The notes under the pieces: generated by a model
What the model was told of the DNA's origin: nothing
Databases searched by the model: none
The model's input: the letters and a program-made list of their open reading frames with translations, nothing else
In this document: positions 17,089-26,216 of the stretch, piece by piece
Numbering within the stretch: position 1 is the stretch's first letter
How the letters are laid out: every line of letters begins with the position of its first letter
Assembly (NCBI RefSeq): GCF_000311725.1
Contig: NZ_HE978511.1
Span: forward strand, 1,064,671 to 1,122,692
Direction of reading: 5' to 3'
DNA from: Robertmurraya massiliosenegalensis JC6
GTDB taxonomy: Bacteria; Bacillota; Bacilli; Bacillales; Cytobacillaceae
DNA length: 58,022 bases
Made by a program: the position numbers and the translations under genes

Positions 17089-17991
17089 CTAAGCCACATT
17101 TTCACCTGTTGATGCAATCCATATTTTAAACCATTGCTGACGAGTCATGTTGATTTGTAGGGCATCTACAGCTGATTTGATCCGTTCGATTTTACCTGAA
17201 CCAATAATGGGCATGATGTTTGCTGGATGAACAAGTAGCCACGCAAACATCAGCTTATCCAGTTCTGAAACATTCAATTCTTCTCCTACCTCTTGAAGCG
17301 CCTTTTTCAAGCGCATCGACTTTTCATCCTCATTTGAAAAAATCGAACCTCCGGCTAGTGGAGACCATGCCATAGGAGCTACCCTTTTTTGCAAGCATTG
17401 GTCAATCGTTCCGTCGAGAAATGTTTGCAAATAAGACACAGAAATTTCTACTTGGTTTGTCACCAACGGAAATGGAAGATAGCTCTCTAACATCGCAAAT
17501 TGAGATGGAGTGAAATTTGAAACCCCAAAATGCTTCACTTTTCCTTCTTCCTTTAATTGAATGAAGGCATCTGCTACTTCACTAGGATCCATGTACGGAT
17601 CTGGACGGTGAATGAGCAACACGTCAATATAATCAGTTTGTAGATTTTTCAAAGAGTTCTCTGCACTCCAAATGATATGTTTTCTGCTCGTATCATAATG
17701 TTGAATTTCATGCTCAGGACGTGCCTTTGATACAAGTTTAATCCCACATTTCGTGACGATCTCCATTTTGTCTCTAAGCGAAGGCTTTAGCGCCAACGCC
17801 TTGCCAAAAAGGGCCTCATTTTGATAACCACCGTAAATATCAGCATGATCGAATGTCGTAATTCCCAGCTCTAGGCATTGCTCTATTAATGAACGAATTT
17901 CTTCATCGCCAAGTTTCCAATCATTCAATCGCCAAAGTCCGTGAATCATTCTTGAAAAATTTAAATCATCTGTCAGTTTGACTCTCTCCAT
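17089..17991 (-). CDS. aldo/keto reductase (YcsN/YdhF-like)
   Basis: The 300-residue TIM-barrel oxidoreductase has the AKR catalytic residues in order: TFDHADIYGGYQ (Asp and Tyr), EIVTKCGIKL (Lys) and LLIHRPDPY (His), plus IIGSGKIERIKS for NADPH binding. It reduces carbonyl substrates that are not known for this subgroup; it most resembles B. subtilis YcsN. ATG 17991 is chosen because AAAGGTGAG lies just upstream. The gene is transcribed in the same direction as proC, 28 bases after it, so they may share a transcript. Confidence 0.88.
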   Translation of the reverse strand: MERVKLTDDLNFSRMIHGLWRLNDWKLGDEEIRSLIEQCLELGITTFDHADIYGGYQNEALFGKALALKPSLRDKMEIVTKCGIKLVSKARPEHEIQHYDTSRKHIIWSAENSLKNLQTDYIDVLLIHRPDPYMDPSEVADAFIQLKEEGKVKHFGVSNFTPSQFAMLESYLPFPLVTNQVEISVSYLQTFLDGTIDQCLQKRVAPMAWSPLAGGSIFSNEDEKSMRLKKALQEVGEELNVSELDKLMFAWLLVHPANIMPIIGSGKIERIKSAVDALQINMTRQQWFKIWIASTGENVA

Positions 17992-18019
17992 ATCTCTCAC
18001 CTTTTCTTATGTATTTTCG

Positions 18020-18823
18020 TTACGCTTTAAGTGCTTGCGTCTTATTTGTACATTGCTCCATTGCCTTTAAAACAGCGGCTCTGAATCCATTTTGTTCAAG
18101 TGAAGCAACAGCTTCAATCGTTGCACCACCTGGTGTGCAAACTTGATCCTTTAACTCTCCTGGATGGAGTCCCGTTTCCAAAACCATTTTCGCAGCCCCT
18201 AATACCGCTTGAGCGGCAAACTGATATGCTTGCTCTCTTGGGATGCCATTCCTCACTCCACCATCTGCCAAAGCTTCAATAAACATATACACATAGGCTG
18301 GAGAAGAGCCACTAATCGCCGGAATACTGTCCATAAGCTCTTCTTTCATCACTTCAGCTTGTCCAAATGAACGAAAAATTTCCAGTACACGATCTACTTC
18401 GTCACGATTTACTCTTGCGTTGACAGCAAGTGCACTCATGCCTTCTCCGACAAAGGATGGCGTATTCGGCATTGAACGAATCGCTTTTATCGCCTGCCCA
18501 AACTCCGCTTCCAACCATTGTAAAGTGATTCCCGCTGCAACCGTAATAATCACTAATTCTTCTTTTATAACTTGTTTAATTTCAGCAATCACTTCACTGT
18601 GTATATCTGGTTTCACAGCAAGAAAGAGAATATCGGACCAGCGAGCAACTTCTCGATTATCGATAGTCGTTTTAATTGAAAACTGATTTTTTACCGTCAT
18701 GAGGGTATTCTCTGTTTTCGCACTTACCATCATATTTTCTGTAGAAATCGTTCCTGATGATAACATTCCTTTAATCATCGCTTGAGCCATTTTTCCACAG
18801 CCAATAAATCCGATCTTCTTCAT
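18020..18823 (-). CDS. proC: pyrroline-5-carboxylate reductase
   Basis: The 267-residue enzyme has an N-terminal Rossmann motif GFIGCGKMAQAMIKGML, the AVKP and RSMPNTP segments, and the C-terminal P5C reductase signature with SGSSPAYVYMFIEAL and VCTPGGATIEAVASLE. It makes proline from pyrroline-5-carboxylate with NAD(P)H. Bacilli often carry several paralogues (proG, proH, proI), so the exact orthologue is open. A terminator-like hairpin lies about 52-80 bases upstream of the start, in the minus-strand direction, and could attenuate the gene. Confidence 0.92.
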   Translation of the reverse strand: MKKIGFIGCGKMAQAMIKGMLSSGTISTENMMVSAKTENTLMTVKNQFSIKTTIDNREVARWSDILFLAVKPDIHSEVIAEIKQVIKEELVIITVAAGITLQWLEAEFGQAIKAIRSMPNTPSFVGEGMSALAVNARVNRDEVDRVLEIFRSFGQAEVMKEELMDSIPAISGSSPAYVYMFIEALADGGVRNGIPREQAYQFAAQAVLGAAKMVLETGLHPGELKDQVCTPGGATIEAVASLEQNGFRAAVLKAMEQCTNKTQALKA

Positions 18824-18874
18824 TTTGTTAAAACTCCTTAATGTATCAACCTTATGATTCTCTTAACACTATAC

Positions 18875-18903
18875 AAAAAAGTCTCTGAAAACTCCAGAGA
18901 CTT
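18875..18903 (-). terminator. terminator-like hairpin upstream of proC
   Basis: AAGTCTCTG (18879-18887) pairs with CAGAGACTT (18895-18903); on the minus strand the stem is followed by a T-run. It lies in the proC leader rather than after a gene, since the only other minus-strand gene upstream is the LysM gene beyond DUF421. It either stops antisense read-through from there or attenuates proC. A weak minus-strand promoter (TTGCTA, 17 bases, TATTTT) just upstream of it fits the second option. Confidence 0.6.
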
Positions 18904-18968
18904 GAAATATGAGTAAAATATAAATTTAATGAAAGAATAGCAATATAAGTACTTTCTGAGGTGTTTTT

Positions 18969-19691
18969 ATGGAATTCATAGATGTATTAAAAATTTTAGG
19001 TCGCATTATTACGATTCTCCCTTTATTGTTAGTGGTTACATTAATAATGGGAAAACGTTCGATTGGAGAGCTCCCTGTCTTTGATTTTTTAGTGATTATC
19101 GTCTTAGGTTCTGTAGTGGGAGCGGATATCGCTGAACCAAAAGTCAATCACTTTTATACCGTTATTTCCGTCATTGCGATTGGACTTTTGCAAATTACCG
19201 TCTCCTTACTGAAAATTCACAATCGAAAAATAGGCAAACTACTCACTTTTGAACCGACCATCGTCATTCATAACGGCCAATTTTTAATAGAAAACATGAA
19301 AAGAATTCGATACTCCATCGACAATGTCCTCAACATGCTACGTGAACATGATGTATTCAATGTAAAGGATGTTGAGATTGCCATCATTGAGGCAAATGGA
19401 AGCCTCTCTGTCAAACTTGCGCATCCGAAGGAAACCGCCAAAATTGAAAATATCCATACAATTGTTCCAGAGCAAGGGATGGAAATACCTGTTATTATAA
19501 ATGGAATCCTCTATAAGCAAGTGCTACGGTCCTTCCATTTAGATGAGAAATGGTTGGAAAATGAATTGAAGAAAAACAATATTTACGATACAAGCTCAGT
19601 GTTTTACGCTGCAATCAATCAAGCGAAGGAACTCCATATTTCATCTAAAAAGAAGACGTCAACTGGTCAAGCACCACTCATCCTACACTAA
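18969..19691 (+). CDS. DUF421 membrane protein (YetF/YrbG family)
   Basis: The 240-residue protein has three N-terminal membrane helices (to about residue 80) with the family motif LIMGKRSIGELPVFDFLVIIVLGS, then two small cytoplasmic domains beginning with FEPTIVIHNGQFLIENM. Family members form dimers in the membrane and are variously linked to sporulation and germination; the reaction is unknown. GAGGTG at 18957-18962 serves the ATG. The stop overlaps the stop of a convergent LysM gene. Confidence 0.88.
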   Translation: MEFIDVLKILGRIITILPLLLVVTLIMGKRSIGELPVFDFLVIIVLGSVVGADIAEPKVNHFYTVISVIAIGLLQITVSLLKIHNRKIGKLLTFEPTIVIHNGQFLIENMKRIRYSIDNVLNMLREHDVFNVKDVEIAIIEANGSLSVKLAHPKETAKIENIHTIVPEQGMEIPVIINGILYKQVLRSFHLDEKWLENELKKNNIYDTSSVFYAAINQAKELHISSKKKTSTGQAPLILH

Positions 19692-19870
19692 TCTTCCATC
19701 GGAATACGAAGCGTATCTCCAATGGTCAGCTGTTTCGGGTCTCGATGCTTGTTAACCATGAAGATGGACATAATGGGGATATTCAATTCTCTGGCGATCG
19801 AACATACGGTATCACCTCGTTTAATTTTGTATACCTTTAACATGCCTTGAGAAGTTGTTTTCTTTTCCAA
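19688..19870 (-). CDS. small LysM domain protein
   Basis: About 60 residues, almost all one LysM module: VYKIKRGDTVCSIARELNIP followed by NKHRDPKQLTIGDTLRIP. LysM binds glucosamine-containing glycans such as peptidoglycan. No export signal is visible, so it may be a spore or cytoplasmic LysM protein. The TTG at 19870 is favoured because GGTGGTG lies just upstream; an ATG at 19885 is in frame but lacks a ribosome site. Its end overlaps the DUF421 gene by a few bases, tail to tail. Confidence 0.7.
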   Translation of the reverse strand: MEKKTTSQGMLKVYKIKRGDTVCSIARELNIPIMSIFMVNKHRDPKQLTIGDTLRIPMED

Positions 19871-20049
19871 AATGATCACCACCATAGCTTAAAGTTATTC
19901 AATAAATACCCCGCAATTTGGGCGTTAAACGCGGATAAGCCTAGTTTTTTTGTGACCATTTTGGAATAAAACAAAAGAGGATTTTCTAAAAGTTAGCTGT
20001 CTGGAATGGGCATGGACAAATACTTCAATGAGCTAGAGCGAGGATATAG

Positions 20050-20250
20050 AAGGATAGGGAAAATAGCAGGAAAATTTCCGCTTAATTTGCGATTCACACT
20101 ATAAATAACGATTATAAGCGGAGAAATTCCGCTTATTGGCGCTAAAATCGGAAAAACAATCGATTTTTCACTGTATAAGCGGAAAAACTTCCCTTATATT
20201 CCCCGAAACGAACTTCATTTTCCAGTTAACCGGAAAATCTCCTGTTATCT
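20050..20250. repeat. cluster of GGAA-TTTCC dispersed repeats (cluster 2)
   Basis: The 390-bp gap between the LysM gene and yknZ holds several copies of units such as ATAGCAGGAAAATTTCCGC, ATAAGCGGAGAAATTCCGC and AACCGGAAAATCTCCTGTTAT, in both orientations. These are diverged relatives of the units near 9.3, 27.2 and 53.0 kb. No gene is visible in the gap. Confidence 0.6.
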
Positions 20251-20279
20251 AAAGTTTATCAACAGACTGAATCTTAAAT

Positions 20280-21473
20280 TTATTCATATCTTAAAGCTTC
20301 AATTGGATCAAGCTTTGAGGCTTTGTTTGCTGGTAGTAGTCCAAAAATAATTCCGATCACCATCGAAAAGACGATCCCGCCAACGACCACCTGCCATGAA
20401 ATAAGTGAAGGCCATCCGGCAAAGAAAGCGACAATACTTGAAACGCCCCAACCGAGAAGAATTCCAATGATTCCACCAATTAACGTTAAAATAATCGCTT
20501 CGATTAAAAATTGTGTCAGCACTTGGTTTCTTGTTGCTCCTAGTGCCATACGTATTCCTATCTCCCGCGTCCGTTCTGTAACAGACACAAGCATAATATT
20601 CATAACCCCAATTCCACCGACAAATAAAGAAATTCCAGCAATGCTCCCAATGATGATCGTCATAATTCTTGTAATTTGCCCGATTCCTTCAGCCATTTCT
20701 TCCATATTGATGACCATATATGAATCCTCTGTATTGTGAAGCTGATTCAATTGAAACGTCGCTTTTTCCCCAACGGTCTGAATATGATCCGCTGAAATTG
20801 CTTGAAGGGTCATTTGTGTGATGTCATCTTTTCCGAAAACCATTTTCCACGTATTAAAAGGCAGATAGACATCCATTGAGCCAAAAGCAAAAAGACCAGT
20901 TGGCTTCGCAAGTACACCGATAATTTCAACCGGTTGATTATCAATTCGAATGACTTCCCCTAACGGATTTTGGCCTTCAAAAAATTTCTCTTGCAAAGAA
21001 TAGCTGATTAAAGCCGCTCTTCGTCCACTTCTAAAGTCTGATTCAGAGAATCCTTGGCCCTTCTCCATTTCTAAATTATTCAGATCCATATAAGCTTGGT
21101 TAATCCCAAAAACAGAACTATCTCCTGTTTGCTCCCGATAACGTATAGGCGAATATTCAGAACTTGATGCAACCACTTGCTCCACTTCTGGAATCGCCTC
21201 TAATATTCGAATATCTTCACTCGTAAATGCAGCGTCATAAAGCACGCTTGGGTTCGCCTGAATCTCTTCCTCACTTGGTTGGTAATATAATTCAACGGTG
21301 TTTCCTGGCCCTGTAATTTGTGATTTAAGAACAGCTTCACCACCTTGGCCGATGGCAACGACAATAATAACAGCACCAACACCGATAATGATCCCGAGCA
21401 TCGTCAAAATAGAGCGGAGCTTATGAGCCTTTAATGAGCTTAATGCCATTTTCATATTTTCCATCATACTCAT
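20280..21473 (-). CDS. yknZ: ABC transporter permease YknZ
   Basis: The 397-residue MacB/FtsX-type permease has one N-terminal helix (LRSILTMLGIIIGVGAVIIV), a large extracytoplasmic MacB-PCD-like domain (about 45-265) and three C-terminal helices. The region GVGGIGVMNIMLVSVTERTR-EIGIRMALGA is the typical coupling-helix stretch. Together with the three upstream genes it reproduces B. subtilis yknWXYZ, which protects against the SdpC cannibalism toxin. It is the last gene of the operon, six bases after yknY. Confidence 0.92.
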   Translation of the reverse strand: MSMMENMKMALSSLKAHKLRSILTMLGIIIGVGAVIIVVAIGQGGEAVLKSQITGPGNTVELYYQPSEEEIQANPSVLYDAAFTSEDIRILEAIPEVEQVVASSSEYSPIRYREQTGDSSVFGINQAYMDLNNLEMEKGQGFSESDFRSGRRAALISYSLQEKFFEGQNPLGEVIRIDNQPVEIIGVLAKPTGLFAFGSMDVYLPFNTWKMVFGKDDITQMTLQAISADHIQTVGEKATFQLNQLHNTEDSYMVINMEEMAEGIGQITRIMTIIIGSIAGISLFVGGIGVMNIMLVSVTERTREIGIRMALGATRNQVLTQFLIEAIILTLIGGIIGILLGWGVSSIVAFFAGWPSLISWQVVVGGIVFSMVIGIIFGLLPANKASKLDPIEALRYE

Positions 21474-21479
21474 AAGCTT

Positions 21480-22157
21480 TTACCTCCTCCTGTCGTTGGC
21501 AACAATTGCACCATCACGAACAGTGATCGTACGATTCGTATACTCGGCAACTTCTTGTTCATGTGTTACTAATACAACGGTGGTACCTTCCTCATTTAGC
21601 TTAACAAATTGTTCCATGATCGACACACTTGTCTTCGTATCAAGCGCTCCCGTTGGCTCGTCTGCTAAAATGATTTGCGGTTGATTAACGATCGCTCTTG
21701 CAATTGCAACACGTTGTTTTTGTCCACCTGATAAAGCGTTAGGCAAATGCTCCATCCTGTCGCTAAGACCGACTTTCCGGAGGGCCTCTGCTGCTCGTTC
21801 AAGCCTCTCTTTTTTCCCAATTCCACTATAGATCATGGGCAATTCTACATTGCGGAGAGCCGTTAACCTTGGCAATAATTGAAATTGTTGAAACACAAAA
21901 CCGATCGATTGATTTCGAACCCGTGCCAAAGCGGTATCCTCATAATCGGAGATATTTTCACCGTTTAGCAAATACTGTCCACTTGTTTGCTTATCCAGAC
22001 AACCAATGATATTCATTAAAGTCGACTTTCCGGATCCTGATGGCCCCATAATTGCTGTGAATTCGCCTTCCTCAATCGTTAGTCGGATCGATTTCAATAC
22101 ATCCATTTGTTCCTTCCCGACTGTATACGATTTTGTCACATCCCTTAACTCAATCAT
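21480..22157 (-). CDS. yknY: ABC transporter ATP-binding protein YknY
   Basis: The 225-residue ATPase has Walker A GPSGSGKST (about residues 39-47), a Q-loop FVFQQFQLLPRLTALRNVELP, signature LSGGQKQRVAIARA, Walker B IILADEP and switch His in LVTHEQEVAEY. It belongs to the MacB/LolD type that powers FtsX-like permeases. The start overlaps the end of yknX by four bases, so translation is coupled. Confidence 0.95.
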   Translation of the reverse strand: MIELRDVTKSYTVGKEQMDVLKSIRLTIEEGEFTAIMGPSGSGKSTLMNIIGCLDKQTSGQYLLNGENISDYEDTALARVRNQSIGFVFQQFQLLPRLTALRNVELPMIYSGIGKKERLERAAEALRKVGLSDRMEHLPNALSGGQKQRVAIARAIVNQPQIILADEPTGALDTKTSVSIMEQFVKLNEEGTTVVLVTHEQEVAEYTNRTITVRDGAIVANDRRR

Positions 22158-23275
22158 TCGAGCGTCACTTCCATCCCATCACTCACTTTATCTGACGGGT
22201 TCAATACAATCGTATCTTCAGCTTTAAGACCTTCTACGACTTCCATTCGTTCACCAGATGTAAGGCCAATTTCAATCTCTTGTTTATGGGCAATGCCATC
22301 ATTTACTAGATAAACAAATGATTTATCATCCTCATAGACAACCGCTTCAGAGAAAATAACCAATCCTTCTTTTTCTTCGGTTTCAATTTCCATAATCAGT
22401 TGGAAGCCTGGTTTAAGTTGTATTCCATCGTTGATCTGAACGATAATCGGAAACTGTACTGCTTGATTCTCCATCGGGTTTGCCAACCCCGTATTCTGTG
22501 GAACACTTGCCACATCTATGATTTCCCCCTGCCATTCTTCATTTGGGAGAACATCTGATTTTATCGTAACCTTTTGTCCATTGCTCACCTTTAACACATC
22601 ATACTCTGATAAAGAACCAGTGGCGATCATACTATGTAAGCTACCAACTTGGACAAGCGGCTCCTGCACTTCTGTTACAAGTTCTGTTGCATTCTCATTT
22701 ACCGCTAAAACTGTACCCTCTACCAAACTTATAAGTTCAAAATCTTTTACTCTTTCTTCAAGTGCTTCTTTTTGTAAAAGAGTTTGCTTCAAATCCAAAT
22801 TCGCTAGCCTTAATTCCATTTCATTTTGGTCATATTCGGCAGCCAATTGCTTTTCTGCTTCTTTTTTACCGATTTGTTCAGAAAGATCTTTTTTCCTACT
22901 ATCAAGATGCTCCTTTTGCTTTTGTAGTTGATTGATCCGCAAATATCCAGATTCAACAGATATTTTATTCTGTTCGATTTCGAGAACCAGTTGAGAATCA
23001 TCAAATCTGACTAGAACATCGCCTTTTTTAACCTGTTGTCCAACTTCTACGAGAATTTCTTCGACCTTGCCAAGTTCTGGAGAAGGAAATACATTTTGTT
23101 CCTCCTGAAGCTCTAAAGTCCCTGGCACCATTAAGGTGGAAGAAATTTTTTCTTGTTTCACTTCCATTACCTCGACGGCAAGTGGCTTAGCAAAAGCAGT
23201 TCGATAAGCACTTACCCCTATCATTATGATGATTAAAGCGGCAACACCTATGCCAATCCAGATTTTCTTTTTCAT
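22154..23275 (-). CDS. yknX: membrane fusion / adaptor protein YknX
   Basis: The 373-residue HlyD/MacA-like protein has an N-terminal anchor (about residues 5-25), a split lipoyl domain (EEILVEVGQQVKKGDVLVRF and the matching half after the hairpin) and a coiled-coil hairpin (about 95-160, rich in K, E, Q and L). A beta-barrel and membrane-proximal domain complete it. It links the YknYZ transporter to YknW on the cell surface. The start overlaps yknW by one base. Confidence 0.92.
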   Translation of the reverse strand: MKKKIWIGIGVAALIIIMIGVSAYRTAFAKPLAVEVMEVKQEKISSTLMVPGTLELQEEQNVFPSPELGKVEEILVEVGQQVKKGDVLVRFDDSQLVLEIEQNKISVESGYLRINQLQKQKEHLDSRKKDLSEQIGKKEAEKQLAAEYDQNEMELRLANLDLKQTLLQKEALEERVKDFELISLVEGTVLAVNENATELVTEVQEPLVQVGSLHSMIATGSLSEYDVLKVSNGQKVTIKSDVLPNEEWQGEIIDVASVPQNTGLANPMENQAVQFPIIVQINDGIQLKPGFQLIMEIETEEKEGLVIFSEAVVYEDDKSFVYLVNDGIAHKQEIEIGLTSGERMEVVEGLKAEDTIVLNPSDKVSDGMEVTLE

Positions 23276-23940
23276 TACAGTCCCGTTATCCCTTCAAGCG
23301 CCACTCCAAGTAGAGCAAAGCCCAACGAAATAGCAAAGAAGATAATGGCGATGATCCATGAAGCCGTTTTTGATAATTGACCCACTTTATACAATCCAAT
23401 AGCAGTTAAAATTAATTGCCAGATTGAAAATACTTCGAATGATGCAAGTATAGGAGAATCACTATTAAATAAACTTCCTAGACTTGTCACATAAATGCTT
23501 GGATCTCCATTAATGCTTATTTGAATAAGTGTATTCAAAAGCATTCCTACAGCTCCAATTAACGCAATATACGTATTCATAGAGAAGAGCTGTTTAAATG
23601 TCACATTTTTACCGGCGATTTTAACAATGATTAAATGAATAACAGCAGAGATAAGGATCCCTAATAAGGCGACTATAAATACGGATACAACGGTTAGCGC
23701 TTTTGTAAAACCTAAGATTTGTTCTGCATCTTCAAGTGAAATACCTGGAACAACAAGATCTTGGGCTGTGAGGTTTGTGGCCAAAATTGCTGAACCAATG
23801 ATGTAAAGAAGCGTAATAATGCCTAAAGCTCCCCAAATACGTGGATTTTCACGTATTTTCCCAAGCTGTTCACCCGGGCTCCAAAACATCCCAACTAGAG
23901 AAGGCTTTCCACCTTTACTTGAACTAATCTCTTTTTCCAT
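23275..23940 (-). CDS. yknW: Yip1-domain membrane protein YknW
   Basis: The 221-residue protein has five hydrophobic segments (starting WGALGIITLLYIIGSAILA) and the Yip1-type layout of B. subtilis YknW, which is needed for assembly of the YknXYZ complex. ATG 23940 follows AGGGGTG; a TTG two codons upstream is in frame but closer to that site. It is the first gene of the four-gene operon, so the promoter should lie between 23947 and 24016; I do not see a clear consensus there. Confidence 0.85.
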   Translation of the reverse strand: MEKEISSSKGGKPSLVGMFWSPGEQLGKIRENPRIWGALGIITLLYIIGSAILATNLTAQDLVVPGISLEDAEQILGFTKALTVVSVFIVALLGILISAVIHLIIVKIAGKNVTFKQLFSMNTYIALIGAVGMLLNTLIQISINGDPSIYVTSLGSLFNSDSPILASFEVFSIWQLILTAIGLYKVGQLSKTASWIIAIIFFAISLGFALLGVALEGITGL

Positions 23941-24016
23941 AATCAAACACCCCTATAAAAATTATTTGTTCTTAACAACTTTTACGAGGTGTTTTGGAAA
24001 AAGTTTCATATATTTA

Positions 24017-25003
24017 TTAATTTAAATCGCTAGGATAGACGACTCCCATTTGCTTTCTTGCTTCATCGAGAATTTCCATCACCAGTTGTGATGTCTCAAA
24101 CGAATTAATGCTTGATTGATATTTTCCGCTATTTAAAAGCTCAATAAATTCCTTCGTTTCATAGTACATCGGATGATTGGATTGTTCGACAGCAATATCT
24201 TCTATACGCCCATCACGATAGCGTATTTTTACATCCTCTGGTGGATTAAGCTTATCTAAAACAATGCTTCCTTCTTCTCCTTGTACTTCGGAAGGCAAAT
24301 AGGAATTCGTTATTTTAGAAAAAAGAATGACAACATCCTTATCATCGTATTGTAAAATTAAGCTTCCTTCTGCATCCACACCCGTCTCGAGTATGAGGCC
24401 ACTTGCCTTTACTTCATTCGGCTTTCCAAATAAATAAACAGCTGGGTAGAGACAATAAACTCCAATATCCACAAGAGAACCGTTTGAAAACTCTGGCTTA
24501 AATGCATTAAGGATTGTGCCTTCTTTATAGGCGTCATAGCGAGAAGAATACTGGCAATAGCTTGCAACATATCGTCTGACTGGCCCTATTTTTTGCAAAT
24601 TCTTTTTCACCTCTTGAAAATTCGGCAAGAAAGTCGTTTTTAATGCTTCCATTAACAGCACATTTTGTTTTTTCGCAGTTGCGATCATTTGTTCAAGTTC
24701 CCTAGTATTGGATGCCATTGGTTTTTCACAAAGAACATGCTTTTTGTGTTCCATCAAGTGGATCGCTTGCTCAGCATGGAAAGAATTTGGGCTTGCAATA
24801 TAGACGGCATCTAGCTCCTCACTCTTTGCCATTTCTTCAAGATTGGTAAAGATAAGGTCAACGCCATATTTCCCGGCAAACTCCCTCGCTCTTTCTGCTG
24901 TCCTTGAATATACTGCCACAAGCTTAAATTCTGGATGTTGACTTGCTGCACTTATAAATGAATCTGTAATCCAATTCGTACCTATTACTCCAAAACGGAT
25001 CAT
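24017..25003 (-). CDS. Gfo/Idh/MocA family oxidoreductase
   Basis: The 328-residue enzyme has an N-terminal dinucleotide-binding fold (FGVIGTNWITDSF), the conserved CEKPMA motif with the nicotinamide-contacting Lys (near residue 93) and a C-terminal alpha/beta domain with DIGVYCLYPA. Members oxidise or reduce sugars, inositols or biliverdin-like compounds with NAD(P); the substrate cannot be read here. ATG 25003 is chosen because AAAGGAGGA lies just upstream, giving MIRFGVIG; an upstream in-frame start adds 12 residues without a ribosome site. Confidence 0.88.
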   Translation of the reverse strand: MIRFGVIGTNWITDSFISAASQHPEFKLVAVYSRTAERAREFAGKYGVDLIFTNLEEMAKSEELDAVYIASPNSFHAEQAIHLMEHKKHVLCEKPMASNTRELEQMIATAKKQNVLLMEALKTTFLPNFQEVKKNLQKIGPVRRYVASYCQYSSRYDAYKEGTILNAFKPEFSNGSLVDIGVYCLYPAVYLFGKPNEVKASGLILETGVDAEGSLILQYDDKDVVILFSKITNSYLPSEVQGEEGSIVLDKLNPPEDVKIRYRDGRIEDIAVEQSNHPMYYETKEFIELLNSGKYQSSINSFETSQLVMEILDEARKQMGVVYPSDLN

Positions 25004-25108
25004 AAAAAAATCCTCCTTTTTTTCTCTATGTATGCCCATTTATTGTAACTGAAAAGAAGAATATGAGAAAATAATAGTATTCGGGTTCTATTTAGGAGGA
25101 GAGAAATC

Positions 25109-25942
25109 GTGGTTAAAGATCTACAAAGCACAGTTGCATTACATAATGGAGTACATATGCCTTGGTTTGGATTAGGTGTTTATAAGGTGACAGATCAATC
25201 TGAAATTGTCGAGGTCGTATCTGCTGCTTTAAAACACGGATATCGACATATCGACACCGCTTCTTTCTATCAAAATGAAGAAGGAGTTGGAAAAGGAATC
25301 CGGGACTCAGGGATTTCACGTGAAGATATTTTCGTAACCTCAAAGGTTTGGAATGATGAGCAAGGCTATGAAGAAACATTAGAAGCTTTTGACAATAGTT
25401 TAAAAAGACTTGGTATGGACTATTTAGATCTCTATCTCATCCATTGGCCAGTCGCAAGAAAATTTAAAGAGACATGGAAAGCTCTCGAGAAGCTCTATAG
25501 AGAAGGTCGTGTAAGAGCGATTGGAGTCAGTAATTTCCACGTGCATCATCTGCAAGATTTAATGAAGGACGCAGAGATTAAACCGATGGTTAATCAGATC
25601 GAATATCATCCGCATTTAACACAGGAAGAAGTGCATGCTTTTTGTAAAAAAGAAGGGATTCTATTAGAAGCTTGGTCGCCTCTTAAACGTGGAATCTTAT
25701 TAGATGAGCCTGTACTGATTGAAATTGGGCAAAAATACAGCAAAACACCTGCACAAATTATTTTACGATGGGATCTGCAAACAGAGGTGATCACGATTCC
25801 GAAATCATCCAATGTAGAACGTCTAAAAGAAAACGCCGATATTTTTGATTTTGAGCTAACTTCTGAGGAAATGAAGCAAATTAGTTCATTAAACAAAAAT
25901 GATCGAGTGGGCAAGAATCCAAATGATTTAGATCAAAAATAA
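25109..25942 (+). CDS. aldo/keto reductase (YvgN/YtbE-like, glyoxal reductase type)
   Basis: The 277-residue protein is a family 5 aldo/keto reductase. It shows LHNGVHMPWFGLGVYKV at the start, RHIDTASFYQNEEGVG (Asp, Tyr), FVTSKVWN (Lys), LYLIHWP (His) and TIPKSSNVERLKEN for NADPH binding. It closely resembles B. subtilis YvgN, which reduces methylglyoxal and glyoxal. The GTG start has AGGAGGAG at 25094-25101. Confidence 0.9.
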   Translation: MVKDLQSTVALHNGVHMPWFGLGVYKVTDQSEIVEVVSAALKHGYRHIDTASFYQNEEGVGKGIRDSGISREDIFVTSKVWNDEQGYEETLEAFDNSLKRLGMDYLDLYLIHWPVARKFKETWKALEKLYREGRVRAIGVSNFHVHHLQDLMKDAEIKPMVNQIEYHPHLTQEEVHAFCKKEGILLEAWSPLKRGILLDEPVLIEIGQKYSKTPAQIILRWDLQTEVITIPKSSNVERLKENADIFDFELTSEEMKQISSLNKNDRVGKNPNDLDQK

Positions 25943-25970
25943 ACCTTAGCGAGATTGCTAAGGTTTTCTT
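25942..25970 (+). terminator. Rho-independent terminator
   Basis: AACCTTAGC-GAGATT-GCTAAGGTT followed by a T-rich stretch, starting at the stop codon of the aldo/keto reductase gene. Confidence 0.85.
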
Positions 25971-26114
25971 TCTACTAGACTGTTTTCATACGGATTGTGG
26001 AATAATCCTAATGCCTAATATTTATGTGAGATAATTCCATGGATAAAATGAAATTCTCTTTTCTATTGCTGCCAGTACAAATAAAGATTTTCTTTTTAGA
26101 TTATAGAATCTTTA

Positions 26115-26216
26115 TTATTTCTTAACCGTCAATAATTTACGTCCACAGGCACAAATACTTGAATGCTTTAGCTGAACCATTTCTTGGTGACAAGTATCAC
26201 AAATTTTTTTGACCAC
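26115..26216 (-). CDS. 33-residue zinc-ribbon-like small protein
   Basis: A GTG at 26216 with AAAGGAG nine bases upstream opens a 33-residue frame beginning VKKICDTCHQEMVQ and containing SSICACGRKLLTV. The CxxC and CxC pairs 16 residues apart could bind one zinc ion. It is basic and soluble. No family is recognised, but the strong ribosome site and paired cysteines argue for a real gene. The remaining bases between 25970 and 26337 show nothing else. Confidence 0.55.
   Translation of the reverse strand: MVKKICDTCHQEMVQLKHSSICACGRKLLTVKK

Noticed and set aside
18824-18968. T-box leader upstream of proC
   Set aside because: No T-box sequence or specifier loop is visible, and the leader is too short.
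20323-22931. Plus-strand frames of 137-138 codons across the ykn operon
   Set aside because: They are antisense shadows of well-defined ABC transporter genes.
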